Assembly (NCBI GenBank): GCA_043424675.1
Contig: JBHWPB010000023.1
Coordinates: forward strand, 1-17,326
Source of the DNA: JBHWPB01 sp043424675
Lineage (GTDB): Bacteria > Bacillota > Bacilli > Lactobacillales > Carnobacteriaceae_A
Length of the DNA: 17,326 nucleotides
Direction of reading: 5' to 3'
Shown here: piece by piece, positions 1 to 6,787 of the stretch
Position numbering within the stretch: the first letter of the stretch is position 1
Layout of the letters: each line of letters begins with the position of its first letter
Position numbers and translations under genes: made by a program
The notes under the pieces: model-generated
The model's input: only the letters and a program-made list of their open reading frames with translations
The model's database searches: none
What the model was told of the DNA's origin: nothing

Positions 1-11
1 CTCTGGATTTC

Positions 12-968
12 TTATTCCACAACGATATTCTGAGGGTTTCCTTTAATAAATTTCATCGTATTATCAAAGGCAATATGAGCACGAGCTACCATTGCTTCAT
101 CCGTCAAGAAAGCAACGTGTGGCGTTAAGATTGCATTCTTAGCATCTAACAGAGGATAGTCTGCCGGCAGTGGCGGTTCCATATCGAACACGTCAAGCCC
201 TGCTCCTGCAATCTTTTCTTCATTTAAGATATCTGCAAGAGCTTCGTTGTCGATAATTGGTCCGCGTGCTGCATTGATAAGGATCGCATCTTCTTTCATG
301 AGCTCTAACTTCTCACGGGAAAGAGTATGGTAAGTCTCATCATTTGAAGGCAAGTGCAAGGTTACAATGTCGCTTCGTTCAAGTAATTCATCGAGCGAGA
401 CATATTCCATCCCTAACTCTTTCATGTTTTCTTTTTCTGAACGGTTATAACCTAAAAGTTCAACGTCGAAAGCATGGAAGAGTTCAGCTGTACGTTGACC
501 GATATTTCCTGTTCCAACGACACCGACTGTTTTACCTTTGATTTCTTTTCCTTGGAAAGGGCCTGGGAAATTATCTTGGCGAATTTCTTTATTCCCTTGT
601 GTGATCTTGCGGTATAAGTCGATAGTTAAACCGATAACCAATTCTGCTACCGCATCATCAGAATAGCCCGCTGCGTTGGCTACTTTGACACCTTTCTCTT
701 TTGCTTTTTCTGTATCAACATGGTCAAAGCCTGTGAAAGCCACGTTAATCAACTCTAGATTTTCTGCTGCTTCAATCGCTTCAGCAGGATAAGGATTATT
801 TGCAATCATGACGATATCAGCATCTGCACTGCGTTCTGCCAACTCACCTGCATCTGTCGTCTTCTCGTCATAATAAACAAATTCATGACCGGCATCTTTA
901 ATAGGCTGTGCCAATTCCTCGATTAAAGATTCAGGGACATTTAGTGGTTCCAATAATTTAATCTTCAT
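12..968 (-). CDS. D-isomer-specific 2-hydroxyacid dehydrogenase
   Basis: This 318-residue protein should reduce a 2-keto acid to a D-2-hydroxyacid, or the reverse, in the cytoplasm. It has the two-domain layout of the family. The nucleotide-binding motif GTGNIG is at residues 152-157, and the catalytic trio is R235 (in NAARGPIID), E264 (in DMEPPLP) and H284 (in TPHVAF). The second Rossmann strand ends in GYNRS (173-177) without the usual acidic residue, so NADP(H) use is possible; that is inference. The length is normal and the start is firm, with AGGAGG about six bases upstream. A promoter lies in the short gap behind it, so it need not depend on the upstream pepO. The exact substrate (hydroxypyruvate, glyoxylate, 2-ketoisocaproate or other) cannot be read from sequence. 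Confidence 0.92.
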   Translation of the reverse strand: MKIKLLEPLNVPESLIEELAQPIKDAGHEFVYYDEKTTDAGELAERSADADIVMIANNPYPAEAIEAAENLELINVAFTGFDHVDTEKAKEKGVKVANAAGYSDDAVAELVIGLTIDLYRKITQGNKEIRQDNFPGPFQGKEIKGKTVGVVGTGNIGQRTAELFHAFDVELLGYNRSEKENMKELGMEYVSLDELLERSDIVTLHLPSNDETYHTLSREKLELMKEDAILINAARGPIIDNEALADILNEEKIAGAGLDVFDMEPPLPADYPLLDAKNAILTPHVAFLTDEAMVARAHIAFDNTMKFIKGNPQNIVVE

Positions 969-997
969 TCTTTTCCTCCTTATGTGTAGTCTATTTC

Positions 998-1025
998 ATC
1001 ATACCAATAAATTATAATTATCCAA
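998..1025 (-). promoter_or_regulatory. Promoter of the hydroxyacid dehydrogenase gene
   Basis: Read on the minus strand, TTGGAT and TATGAT are separated by 16 bases, and a TG one base before the -10 box makes it an extended -10. It lies about 30 bases upstream of the start codon at 968, in the gap after pepO. No terminator hairpin is visible in this gap, so some readthrough from pepO is also possible. Confidence 0.55.
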
Positions 1026-1042
1026 AATTATTAATTAATTCC

Positions 1043-2953
1043 CTACCATATAATAATACGATCTTCTTCTTCCATATGCATCCCATCACCTGGTTGGGTT
1101 TGGAAGACTTCATGGAATTTATCTAAATTTTGCGGTGGAACGTTTGCACGTAACCGGTTTGGCGCATGGACATCCACCTTGAGTAAGAGCTGTTTATATT
1201 CTGGTTTTGCCTTTTGTGCCCAGATACGAGCCCAATTAAAGAAGAATTCTCTATAGTTGGGGTCAGCGTCTTGCTCAACAGCTGCTAAAGCGCACGCTAA
1301 GCCGCCTGCATCAGCGATATTTTCTGAAACGGTCAGAGTACCATTGACAGGGCCTGCGTCTGTCTCTAAACCATCCCACTGTTCGATCACTTTATCAGCC
1401 AGCTTATCGAAGGCTTCAAAATCCCCTTCTGTCCACCAATTTTCTAAGTTTCCCTTCTCATCGAACTTCGCTCCATTATTATCGAAGGCATGGGAGATTT
1501 CATGAGCGATGACAGCACCGATGCCTCCGTAATTTTCACTCGGGCTTTGCTCGATATCATAAAAAGGAGCACGCAGGATAGCCGCTGGGAAACAGATAAT
1601 GTTTTTAGTCGGGTTAAAATAAGCATTAACAGTATTGGCGCTCATACCCCAGCGTGTGCGGTCGACTTCCGTATTCCATCTGTCAAAGCTGTAACGGGCT
1701 GCTATCTCTGTGAAGCGGGCGTGATTTGTGAAGAGACTTTCTTCCTCATCGACAATGAATTCAGAATATTCTTCTGGGAAATCATCAGGATAGCCCACAA
1801 GAATACCCAGCTCATTTAATTTTACAATGGCCTTGTCAATTGTCTCATCTGATAACCATTCGTTGTTTTCCAAGCGCTTTTTATAAACATCGATCATCTC
1901 GTGAACCATATGTTCTACATCGGAACGCGCTTCGGGTCCAAAATATTTTTTACCATAATAGATTCCGACGATCTGGTCGTATTGGTTGATTGCTGTATAG
2001 AAAGCATCTTTTTTACGATTTTGAGGCTGCTCCTGCCCTGATAAAGTCAGTCCGAACAAGCTTCCTGCTTGTCTCAAGTCTTCAGACAACAATCCCGTCC
2101 GGCTGATAATAAATTTTACAAGCAGCCATGATTTTAAAGTTCCAAAACCTGCTTCTTCAAGAGTATCATCAAAATTCTCAAAAAACTCCGGCTGAGTCAC
2201 AACGACTTGGTCGACTTCGGGACTGACAAGGTGATTGATCACTCCTTCAAAGTCGATTTTTTCTGAATAACTACCGATTTCTGTCTTAGTTCTTGGGTTA
2301 TATTGAGCCGTGTAATCTGCCAGTGCTTCATTTGATTTTTGGTGCGGGACGAGTAACTTATCAAATCTCAAAGTTTCAGCAATGAGCTGACTGCGCTCCG
2401 CTTCACTATAACCAACTAGTTCTAGGACTTGATCTGCCATCTGTTTATAAACATCAAGCAGTGCTACCGCTTCTTCTGCTTCATAATAAGTTGTATCTGG
2501 CAAGATGAGCGAGGGCACATCCAAGCCAAGCGCATATTTCTCAGAATTCTTAAAATCGACCATCACTCCTAAGTTGAAAGGTAAGATAAAGCCTTTGAGT
2601 ACCCATTCTTCCAAGATGTTATTGAGCTTTTCATAACTGTCTATCTCTTGTAGTTTCTTAAGGTAAGACTTTAACGGAGTGGCACCTTCTTCATCTCGTC
2701 TTTCAAAATCGTTGGCCAAGCGATAATACTTTAGCATCTCTTCCAGTTCAGGACTGTGCACTTCTTGTTCCCCTTGAGCCATCGCTTCGACATCCGCTTT
2801 GAGAATTTCTTCAACCTCTTCATGAACGGTGACGAAACCACCGGTTGAAGGTTTATCGGAAGGTATAGTCGCTTGTTCTTCCCATTCGCCGTTGACAGCT
2901 TCATATAAATCTTCTTGTATCCAATCTTTTTGTATTGCATCTTTTTTTACCAT
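1043..2953 (-). CDS. pepO: M13 (neprilysin-type) endopeptidase PepO
   Basis: This 636-residue protein is a zinc metallo-endopeptidase of family M13, which cleaves oligopeptides. Lactobacillales members are usually cytoplasmic, and no signal peptide is visible here. The zinc site is HEISH at 484-488, with the third ligand E544 and partner D548 in ENIADAGG. The substrate-backbone motif NAYF is at 443-446. H596 and R602 in the HAPNRLRAN segment keep the six-residue spacing of neprilysin H711/R717. The C terminus ends in IIW, where mammalian homologues end in a CxxW motif. The length is typical. A GAGGGG ribosome site precedes the ATG, and a TATAAT box lies about 30 bases upstream (2983-2988). 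The upstream gloB-like gene has the same orientation, about 80 bases away, with no clear terminator, so partial cotranscription is likely. Confidence 0.95.
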   Translation of the reverse strand: MVKKDAIQKDWIQEDLYEAVNGEWEEQATIPSDKPSTGGFVTVHEEVEEILKADVEAMAQGEQEVHSPELEEMLKYYRLANDFERRDEEGATPLKSYLKKLQEIDSYEKLNNILEEWVLKGFILPFNLGVMVDFKNSEKYALGLDVPSLILPDTTYYEAEEAVALLDVYKQMADQVLELVGYSEAERSQLIAETLRFDKLLVPHQKSNEALADYTAQYNPRTKTEIGSYSEKIDFEGVINHLVSPEVDQVVVTQPEFFENFDDTLEEAGFGTLKSWLLVKFIISRTGLLSEDLRQAGSLFGLTLSGQEQPQNRKKDAFYTAINQYDQIVGIYYGKKYFGPEARSDVEHMVHEMIDVYKKRLENNEWLSDETIDKAIVKLNELGILVGYPDDFPEEYSEFIVDEEESLFTNHARFTEIAARYSFDRWNTEVDRTRWGMSANTVNAYFNPTKNIICFPAAILRAPFYDIEQSPSENYGGIGAVIAHEISHAFDNNGAKFDEKGNLENWWTEGDFEAFDKLADKVIEQWDGLETDAGPVNGTLTVSENIADAGGLACALAAVEQDADPNYREFFFNWARIWAQKAKPEYKQLLLKVDVHAPNRLRANVPPQNLDKFHEVFQTQPGDGMHMEEEDRIIIW

Positions 2954-3033
2954 AGAATACCCCTCTTCTTTGTGTAAAGTTAATTATAACTTAAATGAAA
3001 GAAAGAAGGCAGAATGAGCCATTTCTTCCCTGT

Positions 3034-3735
3034 CTAAAATTCATCTCTGCGTTCTCTCAACTCTATAAAGTCCCCTAAATTTTCTGCTTGGAGAAAAACA
3101 TTGATTTCTTTCTCTCGGCCAATTGTGGAAGGCAATGTAGGAGTACTTTGTTTTTGATGCTCCAAAGCTTCTTCTAAAGCTTTTCTGATCTTTTTATCTT
3201 GAGGTTTCACTGATTCAGCAAATTTTAAATTAGTGAGCGTATATTCGTGGGCAGGATAGACTTCGACCTCATCAGCGAGACTTTTCATCCATTGGAGAGT
3301 CTCGTACTGGGCTTCATAGTCGCCTGTAAACACTCGACCGCAGCCAGCCGAAAACAAGGCATCGCCACAGAACAAATTATTCTCCAATAAATAGCTGATA
3401 TGCCCGTGCGTGTGACTGGGTGTCGCGTAGACGCGGGCGGTATGTCCCAACACAGATAAGGTATCGCCCTCTTCAAGTTGATGGTCAGCATATTCTTCAG
3501 TTTCCTTTGGTCCATAAACTGGAAGGTCCGGCTTGATTTTTTTAAGATCTTCTACTCCGCCTGTATGATCGTCATGGTTATGAGTGAGCAAAACAGCCAC
3601 TAAATCCAACGCTTTTTCTTCTAAAACGTCGATGGCGGGTTCCGACTCGCCAGGATCAACAAGGATTGCTTGCTCACCTTCTTGCATCATCCAAATATAA
3701 TTATCTTCTAAAGCAGGGATCGCTTCTATTTTCAT
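3034..3735 (-). CDS. gloB: Glyoxalase II-type MBL-fold hydrolase
   Basis: This 233-residue metallo-beta-lactamase-fold enzyme is of the hydroxyacylglutathione hydrolase type, which hydrolyses thioesters such as S-lactoylglutathione. Two metals would be held by H52, H54, D56 and H57 (THNHDDH), H112 (in HTHGHISY), D125 (in CGDALF) and H163 (in YPAHEY). GCGRVF at 131-136 and the charged C-terminal helix region are typical of GloB. The reading frame is open 14 codons further upstream, but the start at 3735 has an AAGGAG site eight to ten bases before it and matches family N termini (MKIEAIPALEDNYIW). The physiological thiol is unknown: many relatives lack glutathione, so another thioester may be the substrate. 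It is distinct from the MBL protein at 5172-5795. Confidence 0.88.
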   Translation of the reverse strand: MKIEAIPALEDNYIWMMQEGEQAILVDPGESEPAIDVLEEKALDLVAVLLTHNHDDHTGGVEDLKKIKPDLPVYGPKETEEYADHQLEEGDTLSVLGHTARVYATPSHTHGHISYLLENNLFCGDALFSAGCGRVFTGDYEAQYETLQWMKSLADEVEVYPAHEYTLTNLKFAESVKPQDKKIRKALEEALEHQKQSTPTLPSTIGREKEINVFLQAENLGDFIELRERRDEF

Positions 3736-3871
3736 AATTTCCACTCTCCTTTTCTTTATTATAAATTTGTTTATCAAATTAAGCTAGAATTAATCTAATC
3801 CCAACACCTTCTCAAGAAAAATTTCTTAAGGTGTCTTATGATACCGCTATCTTGCCTATAACCTGGAATTC

Positions 3872-3926
3872 GCTAAAAATAAAAAGAGAAACCACTCTTC
3901 TCAATTTTTGAGTGAGTGATTTCTCT
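3872..3926 (-). terminator. Rho-independent terminator after the downstream dps gene
   Basis: The arms 3885-3896 and 3915-3926 form a 12-bp stem with one wobble pair. On the minus strand it is followed by a T-rich tract (TTTTTATTTTTA). It sits about 50 bases beyond the dps stop codon at 3976. Confidence 0.85.
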
Positions 3927-3975
3927 TACTTTAGGAATCTGAAATTTTATAGCTTAGATTTCGTCATTTTTTTAT

Positions 3976-4419
3976 TTATTTTTCAAGCATCGCACCGAAG
4001 AACCAGAGGTTAATTTCGATTCGTGCTTGGAGATCGATGAAGATGTCCATTGTCGGCTCGTCGCCTGCTTCTCCCGCAACTTCTTGTGCTTCAAGTACCA
4101 AGTCACGGTATTTTTCCATGTCAGCATAGGTTGCTTCTACCATTTCGCGAGCTGTAAGGTTTTTATCTTCCGGATTTTCTTCAATCACACTGTGCTCAAC
4201 AAATTCTGATAAAGTTGAGTAAGGCTCCCCGCCGAGCTGAATTAATCTTTCTGCAACTGCATCTAGATCTGCTGTTACATCGTCATAGTTGCTTTCCCAC
4301 TGTTCATGAAGCGTCAGGAAGTGTGGTCCTTTCACATACCAATGAAATTGGTGGAGACGAATATAGAGAACACCTTGGGTTGCAACAACTCTATTCAAAA
4401 TTTCTTTTACATCTGACAT
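3976..4419 (-). CDS. dps: Dps-family ferritin-like protein (downstream copy)
   Basis: This 147-residue mini-ferritin should assemble as a dodecamer, oxidise Fe(II) with peroxide and store iron, protecting DNA. The inter-subunit ferroxidase residues are H26, H38, D53 and E57, with exactly the spacing of Listeria Dps H31/H43/D58/E62. There is no long basic tail, so strong direct DNA binding is doubtful. An in-frame ATG 13 codons upstream exists, but the chosen start has an AAGGAGG site at normal distance and gives the same length as the neighbouring paralogue. The two differ at 28 of 147 positions (81% identical), with changes concentrated around residues 84-102. It has a TTGACC/TATGCT promoter but no PerR box, so it is probably regulated differently from its partner. 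A strong terminator follows. Confidence 0.93.
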   Translation of the reverse strand: MSDVKEILNRVVATQGVLYIRLHQFHWYVKGPHFLTLHEQWESNYDDVTADLDAVAERLIQLGGEPYSTLSEFVEHSVIEENPEDKNLTAREMVEATYADMEKYRDLVLEAQEVAGEAGDEPTMDIFIDLQARIEINLWFFGAMLEK

Positions 4420-4485
4420 AATTGATTTTTCCTCCTTATTTTCCGAAAATAGCATCACTTGACGATAGGAACAATTTTACATCCT

Positions 4486-4511
4486 TTAGAAATAGCATAA
4501 TTTAGATGGAT
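4486..4511. repeat. Left inverted repeat flanking the upstream dps gene
   Basis: On the plus strand this reads TTAGAAAT, five bases, then AATTTAGATGGAT. Both blocks recur exactly, reverse-complemented, at 5019-5045, with six bases between them there. The pair brackets the dps gene at 4547-4990. This copy also lies across the spacer and -10 box of the promoter of the downstream dps gene. Confidence 0.75.
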
Positions 4512-4522
4512 GAATTGGTCAA
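4494..4522 (-). promoter_or_regulatory. Promoter of the downstream dps gene
   Basis: On the minus strand, TTGACC (4517-4522) and TATGCT (4494-4499) are separated by 17 bases. It lies 75 bases upstream of the start at 4419 and gives this dps copy its own transcription start. No terminator is visible between the two dps genes, so readthrough from the upstream copy is also expected. Confidence 0.55.
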
Positions 4523-4546
4523 CTTACAGGCTGGCTTAAGTTTCTC

Positions 4547-4990
4547 TTATTCTTCCAACATTGCTTCGAAGAACCAGAGCGTAATTTCAATACGTGCTTG
4601 AATATCAATCAAGATATCTAATGTCGGCTCATCGCCTGCTTCATCCGCAATCTCTTGTCCTTCGAGAACTAAGTCACGGTATTTTTTAGCCTCGTCTATC
4701 GTTGCTTGAATCATTTCGCGATCGGAAAGGTTCTTGTCTTGCGGATTTTCTTCAATGACACTGTGCTGTTCGAATTCTGATAAAGTAGAGTAGGGTTCTC
4801 CGCCGATCTGAATTAATCTTTCAGCGACTGCATCTAAATCTGCTGTGACGTCATCATAGTGTTCTTCCCACTGCTCGTGAAGGGTTAAGAAGTGTGGTCC
4901 TTTCACATACCAGTGAAACTGGTGCAAGCGAATGTAGAGAACACCTTGGGTTGCAACTATTTTATTCAATACGTCTTTTACATCTGACAT
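4547..4990 (-). CDS. dps: Dps-family ferritin-like protein (upstream, PerR-box copy)
   Basis: This 147-residue mini-ferritin is 81% identical to the copy at 3976-4419. It keeps all ferroxidase residues (H26, H38, D53, E57). It differs mainly in residues 84-102 and in a few core positions (Y98 to I, N137 to T, G142 to E). The ATG has an AAGGAGG site about nine bases upstream. Its promoter carries a perfect PerR operator, so peroxide induction is likely, as known for B. subtilis mrgA. The coding region lies between inverted repeats at 4486-4511 and 5019-5045. The tandem pair could form mixed dodecamers; that is inference. It is transcribed toward, and probably through, the second dps gene. Confidence 0.94.
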   Translation of the reverse strand: MSDVKDVLNKIVATQGVLYIRLHQFHWYVKGPHFLTLHEQWEEHYDDVTADLDAVAERLIQIGGEPYSTLSEFEQHSVIEENPQDKNLSDREMIQATIDEAKKYRDLVLEGQEIADEAGDEPTLDILIDIQARIEITLWFFEAMLEE

Positions 4991-5018
4991 AAAATACTTT
5001 CCTCCTTGATTTTTTCTT

Positions 5019-5045
5019 ATCCATCTAAATTAGAACCATTTCTAA
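5019..5045. repeat. Right inverted repeat in the dps 5' untranslated region
   Basis: The plus strand reads ATCCATCTAAATT, six bases, then ATTTCTAA, the reverse complement of the two blocks at 4486-4511. It falls immediately after the predicted transcription start of the PerR-box dps gene, so it lies within its leader RNA. Confidence 0.75.
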
Positions 5046-5046
5046 C

Positions 5047-5061
5047 TTATAATCATTATAA
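5047..5061 (-). promoter_or_regulatory. Perfect PerR operator
   Basis: The 15-base palindrome TTATAATCATTATAA (plus strand) matches the B. subtilis PerR consensus TTATAATnATTATAA at all 14 defined positions. It overlaps the -10 box of the dps promoter, so a bound repressor would block RNA polymerase and release on peroxide exposure. A regulator with Fur or Zur preference is less likely given the 7-1-7 sequence. Confidence 0.88.
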
Positions 5062-5083
5062 TATAACTCTTAAGTTGCTTCAA
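5055..5083 (-). promoter_or_regulatory. Promoter of the PerR-box dps gene
   Basis: On the minus strand, TTGAAG (5078-5083), 17 bases, then a consensus TATAAT (5055-5060). The -10 lies inside the PerR box. The predicted start point near 5048 gives a leader of about 58 bases that contains one inverted-repeat arm. Confidence 0.8.
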
Positions 5084-5084
5084 C

Positions 5085-5099
5085 TCATATGCATTATAA
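5085..5099. promoter_or_regulatory. Possible second, weaker PerR site
   Basis: TCATATGCATTATAA matches 11 of 14 defined PerR-box positions. It is centred 38 bases from the perfect box and lies just upstream of the -35. One half-site is intact. It could be a cooperative site, or chance in AT-rich DNA. Confidence 0.3.
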
Positions 5100-5171
5100 T
5101 TTTTCTTTTATCCCCATCTCTCTTATAATAACCTTGCAACTCTAGAATAAGGTACATAGGAGGATTATGAA

Positions 5172-5795
5172 TTGATCAATATCAAGTTTTTCCCAGTTGG
5201 GCCTGTCCAAGCAAATTGCTGTCTTGTGTATAAAGACAATAAAGCTTTGATTGTAGATCCCGGAGCAGAAGCTGAAAAGATAAAGAATGCAGTCGAAACT
5301 CTGGATGTAGAACCTGTCGCTGTTCTCCTCACCCATACTCACTTCGATCACATGGGAGCGCTAGAAACTATTCGGGAAGCTTACGGCATCCCCGTGTATG
5401 TCCACCCTGAAGAACAAGATTGGATCCAAGATACAGAGAAAAATCTATCGAGTATGCTGCCGCATCCTGTCACTTCAGGACCTGCTGAACACTTATTTGA
5501 AGACTATAAAAGCTACTCGATAGGTGGCTTTGACTTTAAGGTGGTTCCAACGCCCGGCCATTCTCCAGGAAGTGTCAGTTTTATATTTGAAGAAGGCAGA
5601 TTCGTGATTACGGGTGATTCTCTTTTCGCCGGCAGTATCGGCCGGACAGATCTTTACCGCTCAGACCACGCTACACTTCTAGAAAGTATTCAGAAGAACC
5701 TTTTTACATTGGATGATGAGATGGATGTTTATCCAGGCCACGGAAATCCTACGACTATCGGCCATGAAAGACAGACCAACCCTTTTTTCAAATAA
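5172..5795 (+). CDS. MBL-fold hydrolase, YqgX/YcbL-like
   Basis: This 207-residue metallo-beta-lactamase-fold protein is of the short glyoxalase-II-like group (B. subtilis YqgX, E. coli YcbL/GloC). Metal ligands are H55, H57, D59 and H60 (THTHFDH), H130 (PTPGHSPGS), D149 (TGDSLF) and H190 (YPGHGNPT). Such proteins hydrolyse thioesters, but the substrate here is unknown. The start appears to be TTG: AGGAGG at 5158-5163 is eight bases before it. The nearer ATG at 5167 is only three bases from the ribosome site, and its frame stops after two codons. A TATAAT box at 5124-5129 may be the -10. It ends 16 bases from the convergent thioesterase gene with no hairpin between them. Confidence 0.9.
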   Translation: MINIKFFPVGPVQANCCLVYKDNKALIVDPGAEAEKIKNAVETLDVEPVAVLLTHTHFDHMGALETIREAYGIPVYVHPEEQDWIQDTEKNLSSMLPHPVTSGPAEHLFEDYKSYSIGGFDFKVVPTPGHSPGSVSFIFEEGRFVITGDSLFAGSIGRTDLYRSDHATLLESIQKNLFTLDDEMDVYPGHGNPTTIGHERQTNPFFK

Positions 5796-5811
5796 GAGGG
5801 TGGAGTAGTTT

Positions 5812-6570
5812 TCATTTTGTTTTTTTCCAGCTGAATTCAGCCACAGCATTTACTGTCTTCTCTCCTGTTCTGATTTCATGCATAGTAACAATTTCGTCCT
5901 CGCTTTCATCGATATAAACAATGCTGTCTATAGTCGTTCCGTAAAAAACTTCTTTTTCATATTTAATATTAATAGAAGCCGGCTCATGGTTTAGCAGAAA
6001 ATCAGCGCCTAAAGGTTCCTGCATCCATTCAAAATAATTACTATTATTCACATGTTCATTGATATCTATATCAGAATAGCGAACCTTAAAAGATTCTGTC
6101 ATGGTTTGCTCCGTTTCTTCAAAGCGCGGCTGAGCTGTTCTTTTCAACCGTCTTTCTTCTTGAATCCCGACGAAGTTTTGGACTAAATCGCTCGTGATCC
6201 GAACCATTTTTCGGTCTGCTATATCGATCATCAACCACATGGATTTAGCAGCGATGAGATGATTGTCATTCTCATCATAAACATCAAACAGTCTATAAGT
6301 AAAAATTTTAGTGAAATTTTCATAGGATGTTTCGATGCGGATTCTTTCCCCATATTGAGGCATCCGTTTAATCTCAAAAGCATATTGAATAATCACCCAA
6401 GCATAGCCTGCTTCTGTGATAGGGTCACTGCCTGCTTTTTCATTAAGCTCGTTAACCTGGCCATTTGAAACTTCTATCAAGTAATGAATAAGATTCGTCA
6501 AAGTTAATCTGTTTGTCACATCGCAATCGTAACGTCTTAGTTGTACTTCTTTGCTGAATGGATTCGTCAT
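5812..6570 (-). CDS. Acyl-ACP thioesterase
   Basis: This 252-residue double hot-dog protein of the FatA/FatB-related bacterial family releases free fatty acids from acyl carrier protein in the cytoplasm. The first hot-dog spans about residues 3-135 and the second about 158-250. The catalytic network is visible in the second: D169, N171 and H173 in DINEHVNN, then E207 34 residues later, the same spacing as His and Glu in plant FatB (H285/E319). The length is standard. The ribosome site is weak (AGGG about a dozen bases before the ATG). It is convergent with the MBL gene and divergent from alr. No FapR-like or FabT-like operator was recognised in the 200-base upstream region. Chain-length preference cannot be predicted. 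Confidence 0.9.
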   Translation of the reverse strand: MTNPFSKEVQLRRYDCDVTNRLTLTNLIHYLIEVSNGQVNELNEKAGSDPITEAGYAWVIIQYAFEIKRMPQYGERIRIETSYENFTKIFTYRLFDVYDENDNHLIAAKSMWLMIDIADRKMVRITSDLVQNFVGIQEERRLKRTAQPRFEETEQTMTESFKVRYSDIDINEHVNNSNYFEWMQEPLGADFLLNHEPASINIKYEKEVFYGTTIDSIVYIDESEDEIVTMHEIRTGEKTVNAVAEFSWKKTK

Positions 6571-6686
6571 AATAATATATCCCTGCTTTCGCTTTTTCTT
6601 GTTCTTACTTTAACAAATCAGATGTTTTTTGTCTTTAAATGTTACCCTCTTTTTGATAGAAAAATATAATTTTCCATTCGAATGAT

Positions 6687-6744
6687 TAGTGATCTAAAGA
6701 AAAAGTATGTTACAATTTACAGAGGAATAAGTAAACGTTTTCAT
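6687..6744 (+). promoter_or_regulatory. Likely alr promoter with downstream cre-like site
   Basis: A -10 box TACAAT lies at 6711-6716, with a poor -35 candidate TAGTGA 18 bases upstream. The block 6729-6744 (AAGTAAACGTTTTCAT) matches the CcpA cre consensus WTGWAARCGYWWWCAW at 15 of 16 positions, with A for T at position 2. It starts a few bases after the predicted transcription start, a position where CcpA usually represses. The promoter assignment is weaker than the cre match. Confidence 0.5.
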
Positions 6745-6787
6745 TTGTTACTAGATACGTGCCAACAGACTCTTGAGGAGGAGTAAG

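Noticed and set aside
1011..1025. PerR-like AT-rich palindrome near the hydroxyacid dehydrogenase promoter
   Set aside because: It matches only about nine of 14 defined positions, within the range expected by chance in AT-rich DNA.
3000..3033. Weak stem between the gloB-like gene and pepO as a terminator
   Set aside because: Only a three-base GGC/GCC core with poor flanks; not convincing.
3804..3834. Hairpin with ACACCTT/AAGGTGT arms upstream of the gloB-like gene
   Set aside because: The stem is interrupted by an unpaired CTC and has no T-run on either strand. It may be structured DNA, but I cannot support a terminator or riboswitch.
4420..4458. Thirteen-codon N-terminal extension of the downstream Dps
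   Set aside because: It overlaps the strong AAGGAGG site of the inner ATG, and the paralogue has the shorter length.
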